A DNA stretch of 64,000 nucleotides from Brienomyrus brachyistius. Taxonomy: Eukaryota; Chordata; Actinopteri; Osteoglossiformes; Mormyridae. The first letter of the stretch is position 1; the number at the start of each line of letters is the position of its first letter. This document shows, piece after piece, positions 41,551 through 55,837 of the stretch. A program made the position numbers and the translations under genes. The notes under the pieces were generated by a model. That model worked only from the letters and a program-made list of their open reading frames with translations, searched no databases and was not told the DNA's origin. Location of the stretch: NCBI RefSeq assembly GCF_023856365.1, contig NW_026042407.1:1-64000 (forward strand). Reading direction: 5' to 3'.

Positions 41551-42900
41551 TAGCATATTAGCATATTAGCATATTAGCATAGCATATTAGCATATTAGCA
41601 TATTAGCATATTAGCATATTAGTATAGCATATTAGCATATTAGCATATTACCATATTAGCATAGCGTGTTAGCGTATTAGCATATTAGCATATTAGCATA
41701 TTAGCATATTAGCATATTAGCATAGCGTGTTAGCGTATTAGCATATTAGCATATTAGCATAGCATATTAGTATATTAGCATATTAGCATATTAGCATAGC
41801 ATATTAGCATATTAGCATATTAGCATATTAGCATATTAGCATAGCATATTAGCATATTAGCATATTAGCATATTAGCGTATTAGCATATTAGCATATTAG
41901 CATATTAGCATATTAGCATAGCATATTAGCATATTAACATATTAGCATATTAGCATAGCATATTAGCATATTAGCATATTAGCATATTAGCATATTAACA
42001 TAGCATATTAGCATATTAACATATTAGCATAGCATATTAGCATATTAGCATATTAAGATATTAGCATAGCATATTAGCATATTAGTATATTAGCATAGCA
42101 TATTAGCATATTAGCATATTAGCATAGCATATTAGCATATTAACATATTAGCATATTAACATATTAACATAGCATATTAGCATATTAGCATATTAGCATG
42201 TTAGCGTATTAGCATATTAGCATATTAGCATAGCATATTAGCATATTAGCATATTAGCATATTAGCATAGCATATTAGCATATTAACATATTAGCATATT
42301 AGCATAGCATATTAGCATATTAGCATATTAGCATATTAGCATAGCATATTAGCATAGCGTGTTAGCGTATTAGCATATTAGCATATTAGCATAGCATATT
42401 AGCATATTAGCATAGCGTGTTAGGATAGCGTATTAGCATAGCATATTAGCATATTAGCATATTAGCATAGCGTGTTAGCATAGCGTATTAGCATAGCATA
42501 TTAGCATATTATATTAGCATATTAGCATAGCATATTAGCATATTAACATATTAGCATATTAGCATAGCATATTAGCATATTAGCATATTAGCATAGCATA
42601 TTAGCATATTAGCATATTAGCATATTAGCATAGCATGTTAGCATAGCGTATTAGCATATTAGCATATTAGCATAGCATATTAGCATATTAATATAGCATA
42701 TTAGCATATTAGCATATTAGCATAGCATATTAGCATATTAGCATATTAGCATATTAGCATATTAGCATATTAGCATAGCGTGTTAACGTATTAGCATATT
42801 AGCATATTAGCATAGCATATTAGCATATTAGCATATTAGCATATTAGCATATTAACATAGCATGTTAGCGTATTAGCATATTAGCATATTAGCATAGCAT
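41551..42900. repeat. Composite satellite, low-order segment
   Basis: GCATATTA runs with GCATA punctuation. Distinctive words include TTAAGATATTAG near 42055, GCGTGTTAGGATAGCG near 42416, repeated GCGTGTTAGCATAGCGTATTAG phrases near 42470, a damaged GCATATTATATTAG near 42507 and GCGTGTTAACG near 42779. No second copy of this stretch was found by eye in the window. Confidence 0.7.
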
Positions 42901-42939
42901 ATTAGCATATTAGCATATTAGCATATTAGCATAGCGTGT

Positions 42940-44120
42940 TAGCATATTAGCGTATTAACATATTAGTATATTAGAATATTAGCATATTAGCATAGCATAT
43001 TAGCATATTAGCATATTAGCATATTAATATATTAGCATATTAGCATAGCATATTAGCATATTAGCATAGCGTGTTAGCTTATTAGCATATTAGCATATTA
43101 GCATATTAGCATATTAGCATATTAGCATATTAGCATATTAGCATATTAGCATAGCATATTAGCATATTAGCATATTAGCATATTAACATAGCATATAAGC
43201 ATATTAGCATATTAGCATATTAGCATAGTATATTAGCAAATTAGCATATTAGCATATTAGCATAGCATATAAGCATATTAGCATATTAGCATATTAGCAT
43301 ATTAGCATATTAGCAGATTAGCATATTAGCATATTAGCATATTAGCATATTAGCATATTAGCATAGCATATTAGCATATTAGCATATTAGCATATTAGCA
43401 GATTAGCATATTAGCATATTAGCATAGCATATTAGCATATTAGCATATTAGCATAGCATATTAGCATATTAGCATATTAGCATATTAGCATAGCGTGTTA
43501 GCGTATTAGCATATTAGCATATTAGCATAGCATATTAGCATATTAGCATATTAGCATATTAGCATAGCATATTAGCATATTAGCATATTAGCATATTAGC
43601 ATAGCATAGCGTGTTAGCGTATTAGCATATTAGCACTATTAGCATATTTGCATAGCATATTAGCATATTAGCATATTAGCATATTAGCATAGCGTGCTAG
43701 CATAGCGTATCAGCATATTAGCATATTAGCATATTAGCATATTAGCATATTAGCATAGCATATTAGCATATTAACATATTAGCATATTAGCATAGCATAT
43801 TAGCATATTAGCATATTTGTATATTAGCATATTAGCATATTAGCATATTAGCATATTAGCATAGCATATTAGCATATTAGCATATTTGTATATTAGCATA
43901 TTAGCATATTAGCATATTAGCGTATTAGCATATTAGCATATTAGCATATTAGCATAGCATATTAGCATATTAGCATATTAGCATATTAGCATATTAGCAT
44001 AGCATATTAGCATATTAACATATTAGCATATTAGCATATTAGCATATTAGCATAGCATAGCATATTAGCATATTAGCATATTAGTATAGCATATTAGCAT
44101 ATTAGCATATTAGCATATTA
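42940..44120. repeat. GCTAGC module, copy 1
   Basis: A module marked by GTATATTAGAATATTAG (about 42966), GCGTGTTAGCTTATTAG (GCTT at 43077), GCAGATTAG (43313, 43398), GCACTATTAG (43633), ATTTGCATAGC (about 43648), GCGTGCTAGCATAGCG (43692) and two ATTTGTATATTAG words. The same order returns at 54.6-55.7 kb (offsets 11662, 11646, 11654, 11662, 11662) and 62.6-63.6 kb. The offset wanders in steps of 8 and returns. GCTAGC (an NheI site) at 43695, 55357 and 63334 is otherwise not seen in the array. Confidence 0.88.
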
Positions 44121-45070
44121 GCATATTAGCATAGCATATTAGCATATTAGCATATTAGCATAGCATATTAGCATATTAACATATTAGCATATTAGCATAG
44201 CATATTAGCATAGCATATTAGCATATTAGCATATTAGCATATTAGCATAGCGTGTTAGCGTATTAGCATATTAGCATATTAGCATAGCATATTAGCATAT
44301 TAGCATATTAGTATATTAGCATATTAGCATAGCATATTAGCATAGCATATTAGCATATTAGCATAGCATATTAGCATATTAGCATATTAGCATATTAGCA
44401 TATTAGCATATTAGCATATTAGCATAGCATATTAGCATAGCGTGTTAGCGTATTAGCATATTAGCATATTAGCATAGCATATTAGTATATTAGCATATTA
44501 GCATATTAGCATAGCGTGTTAGCATATTAGCGTATTAGCATATTAGCATATTAGCATATTAGCATATTAGCATATTAGCATAGCGTGTTAGCATATTAGC
44601 ATATTAGCATATTAGCATATTAGCATATTAGCATAGCATATTAGCATAGCATATTAGCATAGCATATTAGCATATTAGCATATTAGCATATTAGCATAGC
44701 ATATTAGCATATTAGCATAGCATATTATCATATTAGCATAGCGTGTTAGCGTATTAGCATATTAGCATATTAGCATAGCATATTAGCATATAAGCATATT
44801 AGCATATTAGCATATTAGCATAGCATATTAGCATATTAGCATATTAGTATATTAGCATAGCATATTAGCATATTAGCATATTAGCATAGCATATTAGCAT
44901 ATTAGCATATTAGCATAGCGTGTTAGCGTATTAGCATATTATCATATTAGCATAGCATATTAGCATATTACCATATTTAGCATATTAACATAGCATATTA
45001 GCATATTAGCATATTAGCATATTAGCATATTAGCATAGCATATTAGCATATTAGCATATTAGCATAGCAT
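44121..45070. repeat. Composite satellite with TACCATATTTAGC word
   Basis: A segment linking the GCTAGC module to the 2,395-bp duplication. The odd word TACCATATTTAGC at 44969 relates it to the 0.98-kb duplication (36361, 37338). No complete partner copy was found; in the 8-kb HOR downstream most of this stretch is absent between the GCTAGC module and GCACAACATATTAG. Confidence 0.7.
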
Positions 45071-47464
45071 ATTAGCATATTAGCATATTAGTATAGCATA
45101 TTAGCATATTAGCATATTAGCATATTAGCATATTAGCATAGCGTGTTAGCGTATTAGCATATTAGCATATTAGCATAGCATATTAGCATATTAGCATATT
45201 AGCATATTAGCATATTAGCATAGCATATTAGCATATTAGCATAGCGTGTTAGCGTATTAGCATATTAGCATATTAGCATAGCATATTAGCATATCATATT
45301 AGCATATTAGCATAGCATATTAGCATATTAACATATTAGCATATTAGCATATTAGCATATTAGCATAGCATATTAGCATATTAGCATATTAGCATATTAG
45401 CATATTAGCATATTAGCATAGCGTGTTAGCGTATTAGCATATTAGCATATTAGCATAGCATATTAGCATATTAGTATATTAGCATATTAGCATAGCATAT
45501 TAGCATATTAGCACAACATATTAGCATAGCATGTTAGCATATTAGCATATTAGCATATTAACATATTAGCATAGCATATTAGCATATTAACATAGCATAT
45601 TAACATAGCATATTAGCATATTAGCATATTAGCATATTAGCATATTAGCATAGCATATTAGCATATTAGCATATTAACATATTAGCATATTAGCATAGCA
45701 TATTAGCATATTAGCATATTAGCACATTAGCATATTAGCATAGCGTGTTAGCATATTAGCATATTAGCATAGCGTGTTAGCATATTAGCATATTAGCATA
45801 GCGTGTTAGCATATTAGCATATTAGCATAGCATATTAGCATAGCATATTAGCATAGCATATTAGCATATTAGCATATTAGCATATTAGCATATTAGCATA
45901 GCGTGTTAGCATATTAGCATATTAGCATATTAGCATATTCGCATAGCATATTAGCATATTAGCATATTAGCATATTAGCATATTAGCATATTAGCATATT
46001 AGCATAGCGTGTTAGCATATTAGCGTATTAGCATATTAGCATATTAGCAAATTAGCATAGCATATTAGCATATTAGCATATTAGCATATTAGCTTATTAA
46101 CATATTAGCATATTAGCATATTAGCATATTAGCATATTAGCATAGCATATTAGCATATTAGCATATTAGCATAGCATATTAGCATATTAACATATTAGCA
46201 TATTAGCATAGCGTGTTAGCGTATTAGCATATTAGCATAGCATATTAGCATATTAGCATATTAGCATAGCATATTAGCATATTAGCATAGCGTGTTAGCG
46301 TATTAGCATATTAGCATATTAGCATAGCATATTAGCATATCATATTAGCATATTAGCATATTAGCATATTAGCATAGCATATTAGCATATTAGCATACCG
46401 TGTTAGCGTATTAACATATTAGCATATTAGCATATTAGCATATTAGCATATTAGCATAGCATATTAGCATATTAGCATATTAGCATATTAGCATATTAGC
46501 ATATTAGCATAGCATATTAGCATATTAGCATATTAGCATATTAGCATAGCGTGTTAGCGTATTAGCGTATTAGCATATTAGTATAGCATATTAGCATATT
46601 AGCATATTATTATATTAGCATATTAGCATAGCATATTAGCATATTAGAATATTAGCATATTAGCATATTAGCATAGCGTGTTAGCGTATTAGCATATTAG
46701 CATATTAGCATATTAGCATAGCATATTAGCATATTATCATATTAGCATATTAGCATAGCATATTAGCATATTAGCATAGCGTGTTAGCGTATTAGCATAT
46801 TAGCATATTAGCATATTAGCATAGCATATTAGCATATTAGCATATTAGCATATTAGCATATTAGCATAGTGTGTTAGCATATTAGCGTATTAGCATATTA
46901 GCATATTAGCATATTAGCATATTAGCATATTAGCATAGCGTGTTAGCATATTAGCGTATTAGCATAGCATATTAGCATATTAGCATATTAGCATATTAGC
47001 ATATTAATATATTAGCATATTAACACATTAGCATATTAGCATATTAACATATTAGCATATTAGCATATTAGCATAGCATATTAGCATATTAGCATATTAG
47101 CATATTAGCATATTAGCATATTAGCGTATAAGCATAGCATATTAGCATATTAGCATATTAGCATATTAGCATAGCGTGTTAGCGTATTAGCATATTAGCA
47201 TATTAGCATATCATATTAGCATAGCATATTAGCATATTAGCATATTAGCATATTAGCATATTAGCATAGCGTGTTAGCGTATTAGCATATTAGCATATTA
47301 GCATAGCATATTAGCATATTAGCATATTAACATATTAGCATATTAGCATAGCATATTAACACATTAGCATATTAGCATATTAGCATAGCATATTAGCATA
47401 TTAGCATATTAGCATATTAGCATATTAGCATAGCATATTAGCATATTAGCATATTAGCATAGCA
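45070..47464. repeat. 2,395-bp duplication, copy 1
   Basis: Six landmarks share exactly the same 2,395-bp offset to copy 2: GTATAGC 45091/47486, ATCATATTAG 45293/47688, GCACAAC 45511/47906, TACCGTG 46396/48791, TTATTATA 46607/49002 and TTAACACATT 47020/49415. The next pair, 47356/49743, has offset 2387, a one-word change. This is the best-preserved HOR pair in the window, implying the youngest duplication. The unit combines the GCACAAC module with a type 1 TACCGTG segment of the 3.8-kb HOR. Confidence 0.92.
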
Positions 47465-49860
47465 TATTAGCATATTAGCATATTAGTATAGCATATTAGC
47501 ATATTAGCATATTAGCATATTAGCATATTAGCATAGCGTGTTAGCGTATTAGCATATTAGCATATTAGCATAGCATATTAGCATATTAGCATATTAGCAT
47601 ATTAGCATATTAGCATAGCATATTAGCATATTAGCATAGCGTGTTAGCGTATTAGCATATTAGCATATTAGCATAGCATATTAGCATATCATATTAGCAT
47701 ATTAGCATAGCATATTAGCATATTAACATATTAGCATATTAGCATATTAGCATATTAGCATAGCATATTAGCATATTAGCATATTAGCATATTAGCATAT
47801 TAGCATATTAGCATAGCGTGTTAGCGTATTAGCATATTAGCATATTAGCATAGCATATTAGCATATTAGTATATTAGCATATTAGCATAGCATATTAGCA
47901 TATTAGCACAACATATTAGCATAGCATGTTAGCATATTAGCATATTAGCATATTAACATATTAGCATAGCATATTAGCATATTAACATAGCATATTAACA
48001 TAGCATATTAGCATATTAGCATATTAGCATATTAGCATATTAGCATAGCATATTAGCATATTAGCATATTAACATATTAGCATATTAGCATAGCATATTA
48101 GCATATTAGCATATTAGCACATTAGCATATTAGCATAGCGTGTTAGCATATTAGCATATTAGCATAGCGTGTTAGCATATTAGCATATTAGCATAGCGTG
48201 TTAGCATATTAGCATATTAGCATAGCATATTAGCATAGCATATTAGCATAGCATATTAGCATATTAGCATATTAGCATATTAGCATATTAGCATAGCGTG
48301 TTAGCATATTAGCATATTAGCATATTAGCATATTCGCATAGCATATTAGCATATTAGCATATTAGCATATTAGCATATTAGCATATTAGCATATTAGCAT
48401 AGCGTGTTAGCATATTAGCGTATTAGCATATTAGCATATTAGCAAATTAGCATAGCATATTAGCATATTAGCATATTAGCATATTAGCTTATTAACATAT
48501 TAGCATATTAGCATATTAGCATATTAGCATATTAGCATAGCATATTAGCATATTAGCATATTAGCATAGCATATTAGCATATTAACATATTAGCATATTA
48601 GCATAGCGTGTTAGCGTATTAGCATATTAGCATAGCATATTAGCATATTAGCATATTAGCATAGCATATTAGCATATTAGCATAGCGTGTTAGCGTATTA
48701 GCATATTAGCATATTAGCATAGCATATTAGCATATCATATTAGCATATTAGCATATTAGCATATTAGCATAGCATATTAGCATATTAGCATACCGTGTTA
48801 GCGTATTAACATATTAGCATATTAGCATATTAGCATATTAGCATATTAGCATAGCATATTAGCATATTAGCATATTAGCATATTAGCATATTAGCATATT
48901 AGCATAGCATATTAGCATATTAGCATATTAGCATATTAGCATAGCGTGTTAGCGTATTAGCGTATTAGCATATTAGTATAGCATATTAGCATATTAGCAT
49001 ATTATTATATTAGCATATTAGCATAGCATATTAGCATATTAGAATATTAGCATATTAGCATATTAGCATAGCGTGTTAGCGTATTAGCATATTAGCATAT
49101 TAGCATATTAGCATAGCATATTAGCATATTATCATATTAGCATATTAGCATAGCATATTAGCATATTAGCATAGCGTGTTAGCGTATTAGCATATTAGCA
49201 TATTAGCATATTAGCATAGCATATTAGCATATTAGCATATTAGCATATTAGCATATTAGCATAGTGTGTTAGCATATTAGCGTATTAGCATATTAGCATA
49301 TTAGCATATTAGCATATTAGCATATTAGCATAGCGTGTTAGCATATTAGCGTATTAGCATAGCATATTAGCATATTAGCATATTAGCATATTAGCATATT
49401 AATATATTAGCATATTAACACATTAGCATATTAGCATATTAACATATTAGCATATTAGCATATTAGCATAGCATATTAGCATATTAGCATATTAGCATAT
49501 TAGCATATTAGCGTATAAGCATAGCATATTAGCATATTAGCATATTAGCATATTAGCATAGCGTGTTAGCGTATTAGCATATTAGCATATTAGCATATCA
49601 TATTAGCATAGCATATTAGCATATTAGCATATTAGCATATTAGCATATTAGCATAGCGTGTTAGCGTATTAGCATATTAGCATATTAGCATAGCATATTA
49701 GCATATTAGCATATTAACATATTAGCATATTAGCATAGCATATTAACACATTAGCATATTAGCATATTAGCATAGCATATTAGCATATTAGCATATTAGC
49801 ATATTAGCATATTAGCATAGCATATTAGCATATTAGCATATTAGCATATTAGCATAGCGT
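47465..49860. repeat. 2,395-bp duplication, copy 2
   Basis: Second copy, directly abutting the first. It carries the same landmarks and also serves as the beginning of the 8-kb super-HOR. Beyond about 49.86 kb it continues into GCATGTTAGTAT (about 49940) and a second TACCGTG at 50310, which copy 1 lacks. Confidence 0.9.
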
Positions 49861-52800
49861 GTTAGCGTATTAGCATATTAGCATATTAGCATATTAGCAT
49901 AGCATATTAGCATATTAGCATATTAGCATATTAGCATAGCATGTTAGTATATTAGCGTATTAGCATATTAGCATATTAGCATAGCATATTAGTATATTAA
50001 TATAGCATATTAGCATATTAGCATATTAGCATAGCATATTAGCATATTAGCATATTAGCATATTAGCATATTAGCATAGCGTGTTAGCGTATTAGCATAT
50101 TAGCATATTAGCATAGCATATTAGCATATTAGCATATTAGCATAGCGTGTTAGCATATTAGCGTATTAGCATATTAGCATATTAGCATATTAGCATATTA
50201 GCATATTAGCATATTAGCATAGCATATTAGCATATTAGCATATTAGCATATTAGTATATTAGCATATTAACATAGCATATTAGCATATTAGCATATTAGC
50301 ATATTAGCATACCGTGTTAGCGTATTAACATATTAGCATATTAGCATATTAGCATAGCATATTAGCATATTAGCATATTAGCCTAGCATATTAGCATATT
50401 AGCATATTAGCATATTAGCATAGCATATTAATAAATTAGCATAGCATATTAGCATATTAGCATATTAGCATAGCATATAAGCATATTAGCATATTAGCAT
50501 ATCAGCATATTAGCATAGCGTGTTAGCGTATTAGCATATTAGCATAGCATATTAATATATTAGCATATTAGCATATTAGCATAGCATATTAGCATATTAG
50601 CATATTAGCATATTAGCAGATTAGCATATTAACATAGCATATTAGCATAGCATATTAGCATATTAGCATATTAGTATATTAGCATATTAGCATATTAGCA
50701 TAGCATATTAGCATATTAGTATATTAGCATATTAGCATAGCGTGTTAGCGTATTAGCATATTAGCATATTAGCATATTAGCATAGCATATTAGCATAGCA
50801 TATTAGCATATTAGCATATTAGCATATTAGCATAGCATATTAGCATATTAGCATATTAGCATAGCATAGCGTAATAGCGTATAAGCATATTAGCATATTA
50901 GCATATTAGCATATTAGCATAGCATATTAACATATTAGCATATTAGCATATTAGCATATTAGCATAGCATATTAGCATAATGTATTAGCATATTAGCATA
51001 GCGTGTTAGCGTATTAGCATATTAGCATATTAGCATATTAGCATATTAGCATAGCATATTAGCATATTAACATATTAGCATATTAGCATAGCATATTAGC
51101 ATATTAACATATTAGCATATTAGCATATTAGTATATTAGCATAGCATATTAGCATATTAGCATATTAGCATATTAGCATATTAATATTTTAGCATATTAG
51201 CATAACATATTAGCATAACATATTAGCATAACATATTAGCATATTAGCATATTAGCATAGCGTGTTAGCGTATTAGCATATTAGCATATTAGCATAGCAT
51301 ATTAGCATATTAGCATATTAGCATATTAGCATATTAGCATATTAGCATAGCATATTAGCATATTAGCATATTAGCATATTAGCATATTAGCATAGCATAT
51401 TAGCATATTAGCATATTAACATATTAGCATATCATATTAGCATATTAGCATATTAGCATATTAGCATATTAGCATAGCATATTAGCATATTAGCATATTA
51501 GCATATTAGCATAGCATATTAGCATATTAGCATATTAGCATAGCATATTAGCATATTAGCATATTAGCATATTAGCATATTAGCATATTAGCATAGCATA
51601 TTAGCATATTAGCATATTAGCATATTAGCATAGCGTGTTAGCGTATTAGCATATTAGCATATTAGCATATTAGCATATTAGGATAGCATATTAGCATATT
51701 AGCATATTAGCATATTAGCATAGCGTGTTAGCATAGCGTATTAGCATATTAGCATATTAGCATATTAGCATATTAACATATTAGCATAGTATATTAGCAT
51801 ATTAGCATATTAGTATATTAGCATATTAGCATAGCATATTAGCATATTAGCATAGTGTGTTAGCGTATTAGCATATTAGCATATTAGCATATTAGCATAT
51901 TAGCATATTAGCATATTAGCATATTATCATATTAGCATATTAGCATATTAGCATATTAGCATATTAGCATAGCATATTAACATATTAGCATATTAGCATA
52001 TTAGCATATTAACATAGCATATTAGCATATTAGCATATTAGCATATTAGCATAGCGTGTTAGCATATTAGCATATTAGCATATTAGCATAGCATATTAGC
52101 ATATTAGCATATTAGCATATTAACATATTAGCATATTAACATATTAGCATATTAGCATAGCATATTAGCATAACATAGCATATTAGCATAGCATATTAGC
52201 ATATTAGTATATTAGCATATTAGCGTATTAGCATATTAGCATATTAGCATATTAGCATATTAGCATATTAGCATAGCATATTAGCATATTAGCATAGCAT
52301 ATTAGCATATTAGCATATTAGCATATTAGCATAGCATATTAGCATATTAGCATATTAGCATATTAGCATAGCATATTAGCATATTAGCATATTAGCATAG
52401 CGTGTTAGCATATTAGCATATTAGCATATTAGCATATTAGCATATTAGCATATTAGCAAATTAGCATAGCATATTAGCATATTAGCATATTAGCATATTA
52501 GCATAGCGTGTTAGCATATTAGCGTATTAGCATATTAGCATATTAGCAAAGCATATTAGCATATTAGCATATTAGCATAGCGTGTTAGCGTATTAGCATA
52601 TTAGCATATTAGCATAGCATATTAGCAAATTAGCATATTAGCATATTAGCATAGCATATTAACATATTAGCATATTAGCATATTAGCATATTAGCATAGC
52701 ATATTAGCATAGCGTGTTAGCGTATTAGCATATTAGCATATTAGCATAGCATATTAGCATATTAGCATATTAGCATATTAGCATAGCGTGTTAGCATATT

Positions 52801-55800
52801 AGCGTATTAGCATATTAGCATATTAGCATATTAGCATATTAGCATATTAGCATAGCGTGTTGGCATATTAGCGTATTAGCATAACATATTTGCATATTAG
52901 CATATTAGCATATTAATATATTAGCATATTAATATAGCATATTAGCATATTAACATATTAGCATAGCATATTAGCATATTAGCATATTAACATATTAGCA
53001 TATTAGCATAGCATATTAGCATAGCATATTAGCATATTAGCATATTAGCATAGCATATTAGCATATTAGCATATTAGCATATTAGCATATTAGCATATTA
53101 GCATATTAGCATAGCATATTAGCATATTAGCATATTAACATATTAGCATATTAGCATAGCATATTAGCATATTAGCATATTAGCATAGCATATTAGCATA
53201 TTAGCATATTAGCATATTAGCATAGTATATTAGCATATTAGCATATTATCATCAGCATATTAGCATAGCATATTAGCATATTAGCATATTAGCATAGCGT
53301 GTTAGTGTATTAGCATATTAGCATATTAGCATAGCATATTAGCATATTAGCATATTAGCATATTAGCATATTAGCATAGCATATTAGCATATTAGCATAT
53401 TAGCATATTAGCATATTAGCATATTAGCATAGCATATTAGCATATTAGCATATTAGCATATTAGCATATTAGCATAGCGTGTTAGCGTATTAGCATATTA
53501 GCATATTAGTATAGCATATTAGCATAACATATTATCATATTAGCATATTAGCATAGCATATTAGCATATTAGAATATTAGCATATTAGCATATTAGCATA
53601 GCGTGTTAGCGTATTAGCATATTAGCATATTAGCATATATTCATAGCATATTAGCATATTAGCATATTAGCATATTAGCATATTAGCATAGCATATTAGC
53701 ATATTAGCATAGCGTGTTAGCGTATTAGCATATTAGCATATTAGCATATTAGCATAGCATATTAGCATATTAGCATATTAGCATATGAGCATATGAGCAT
53801 ATTAGCATATTAGCATAGTGTGTTAGCATATTAGCGTATTAGCATATTAGCATATTAGCATATTAGCATATTAGCATATTAGCATAGCGTGTTAGCATAT
53901 TAGCGTATTAGCATAGCATATTAGCATATTAGCATATTAGCATATTAGCATATTAGCATATTAATATATTAGCATATTAACATATTAGCATATTAGCATA
54001 TTAGCATATTAACATATTAGTATATTAGCATATTAGCATAGCATATTAGCATATTAGCATATTAGCATATTAGCGTATAAGCATAGCATATTAGCATATT
54101 AGCATATTAGCATATTAGCATAGCGTGTTAGCGTATTAGCATATTAGCATATTAGCATATCATATTAGCATAGCATATTAGCATATTAGCATATTAGCAT
54201 ATTAGCATAGCGTGTTAGCGTATTAGCATATTAGCATATTAGCATATTAGCATAGCATATTAGCATATTAGCATATTAACATATTAGCATATTAGCATAG
54301 CATAACATATTAGCATATTAGCATATTAGCATAGCATATTAGCATATTAGCATATTAGCATATTAGCATATTAGCATATTAGCATAGCATATTAGCATAT
54401 TAGCATATTAGCATATTAGCATATTAGCATATTAGCATAGCGTGTTAGCGTATTAGCATATTAGCATATTAGCATATTAGCATAGCATATTAGCATATTA
54501 GCATATTAGCATAGCATGTTAGCATATTAGCGTATTAGCATATTAGCATATTAGCATAGCATATTAGCATATTAGCATATTAGCATATTAGCATAGCGTG
54601 TTAGCATATTAGCGTATTAACATATTAGTATATTAGAATATTAGCATATTAGCATAGCATATTAGCATATTAGCATATTAGCATATTAATATATTAGCAT
54701 ATTAGCATAGCATATTAGCATATTAGCATAGCGTGTTAGCTTATTAGCATATTAGCATATTAGCATATTAGCATATTAGCATATTAGCATATTAGCATAG
54801 CATATTAGCATATTAGCATATTAGCATATTAACATAGCATATAAGCATATTAGCATATTAGCATATTAGCATAGCATATTAGCAAATTAGCATATTAGCA
54901 TATTAGCATAGCATATAAGCATATTAGCATATTAGCATATTAGCATATTAGCATATTAGCAGATTAGCATATTAGCATATTAGCATATTAGCATATTAGC
55001 ATATTAGCATAGCATATTAGCATATTAGCATATTAGCATATTAGCATATTAGCAGATTAGCATATTAGCATATTAGCATAGCATATTAGCATATTAGCAT
55101 ATTAGCATATTAGCATATTAGCATAGCATATTAGCATATTAGCATATTAGCATAGCGTGTTAGCGTATTAGCATATTAGCATATTAGCATAGCATATTAG
55201 CATATTAGCATATTAGCATATTAGCATAGCATATTAGCATATTAGCATATTAGCATATTAGCATAGCATAGCGTGTTAGCGTATTAGCATATTAGCACTA
55301 TTAGCATATTTGCATAGCATATTAGCATATTAGCATATTAGCATATTAGCATAGCGTGCTAGCATAGCGTATCAGCATATTAGCATATTAGCATATTAGC
55401 ATATTAGCATATTAGCATAGCATATTAGCATATTAACATATTAGCATATTAGCATAGCATATTAGCATATTAGCATATTTGTATATTAGCATATTAGCAT
55501 ATTAGCATATTAGCATAGCATATTAGCATATTAGCATATTTGTATATTAGCATATTAGCATATTAGCATATTAGCGTATTAGCATATTAGCATATTAGCA
55601 TATTAGCATAGCATATTAGCATATTAGCATATTAGCATATTAGCATAGCATATTAGCATATTAACATATTAGCATATTAGCATATTAGCATATTAGCATA
55701 GCATAGCATATTAGCATATTAGCATATTAGCATATTAGCATAGCATATTAGCATATTAGCATATTAGCATATTAGCATATTAGCATATTAGCATAGCATA

Positions 55801-55837
55801 TTAGCATATTAGCATATTAGCATAGCATATTAGCATA
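47750..55837. repeat. 8.0-8.1 kb super-HOR, copy 1
   Basis: Ordered landmarks and partners: GCACAAC 47906/55994 (8088), TACCGTG 48791/56879 (8088), TTAACACATT 49415/57503 (8088), TACCGTG 50310/58387 (8077), AATGTATTAG 50979/59080 (8101), TAATATTTT 51182/59275 (8093), TTATCATCAG 53246/61284 (8038), GCTTATTAG 54739/62723 (7984) and GCGTGCTAGC 55354/63331 (7977). The unit strings together a 3.8-kb-type module, the ATTTGCAT/TTATCATCAG module known from the 6.9-kb HOR, the GCTAGC module of 43 kb and the GCACAAC module of 45 kb, so it is a mosaic of older blocks. Confidence 0.9.
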
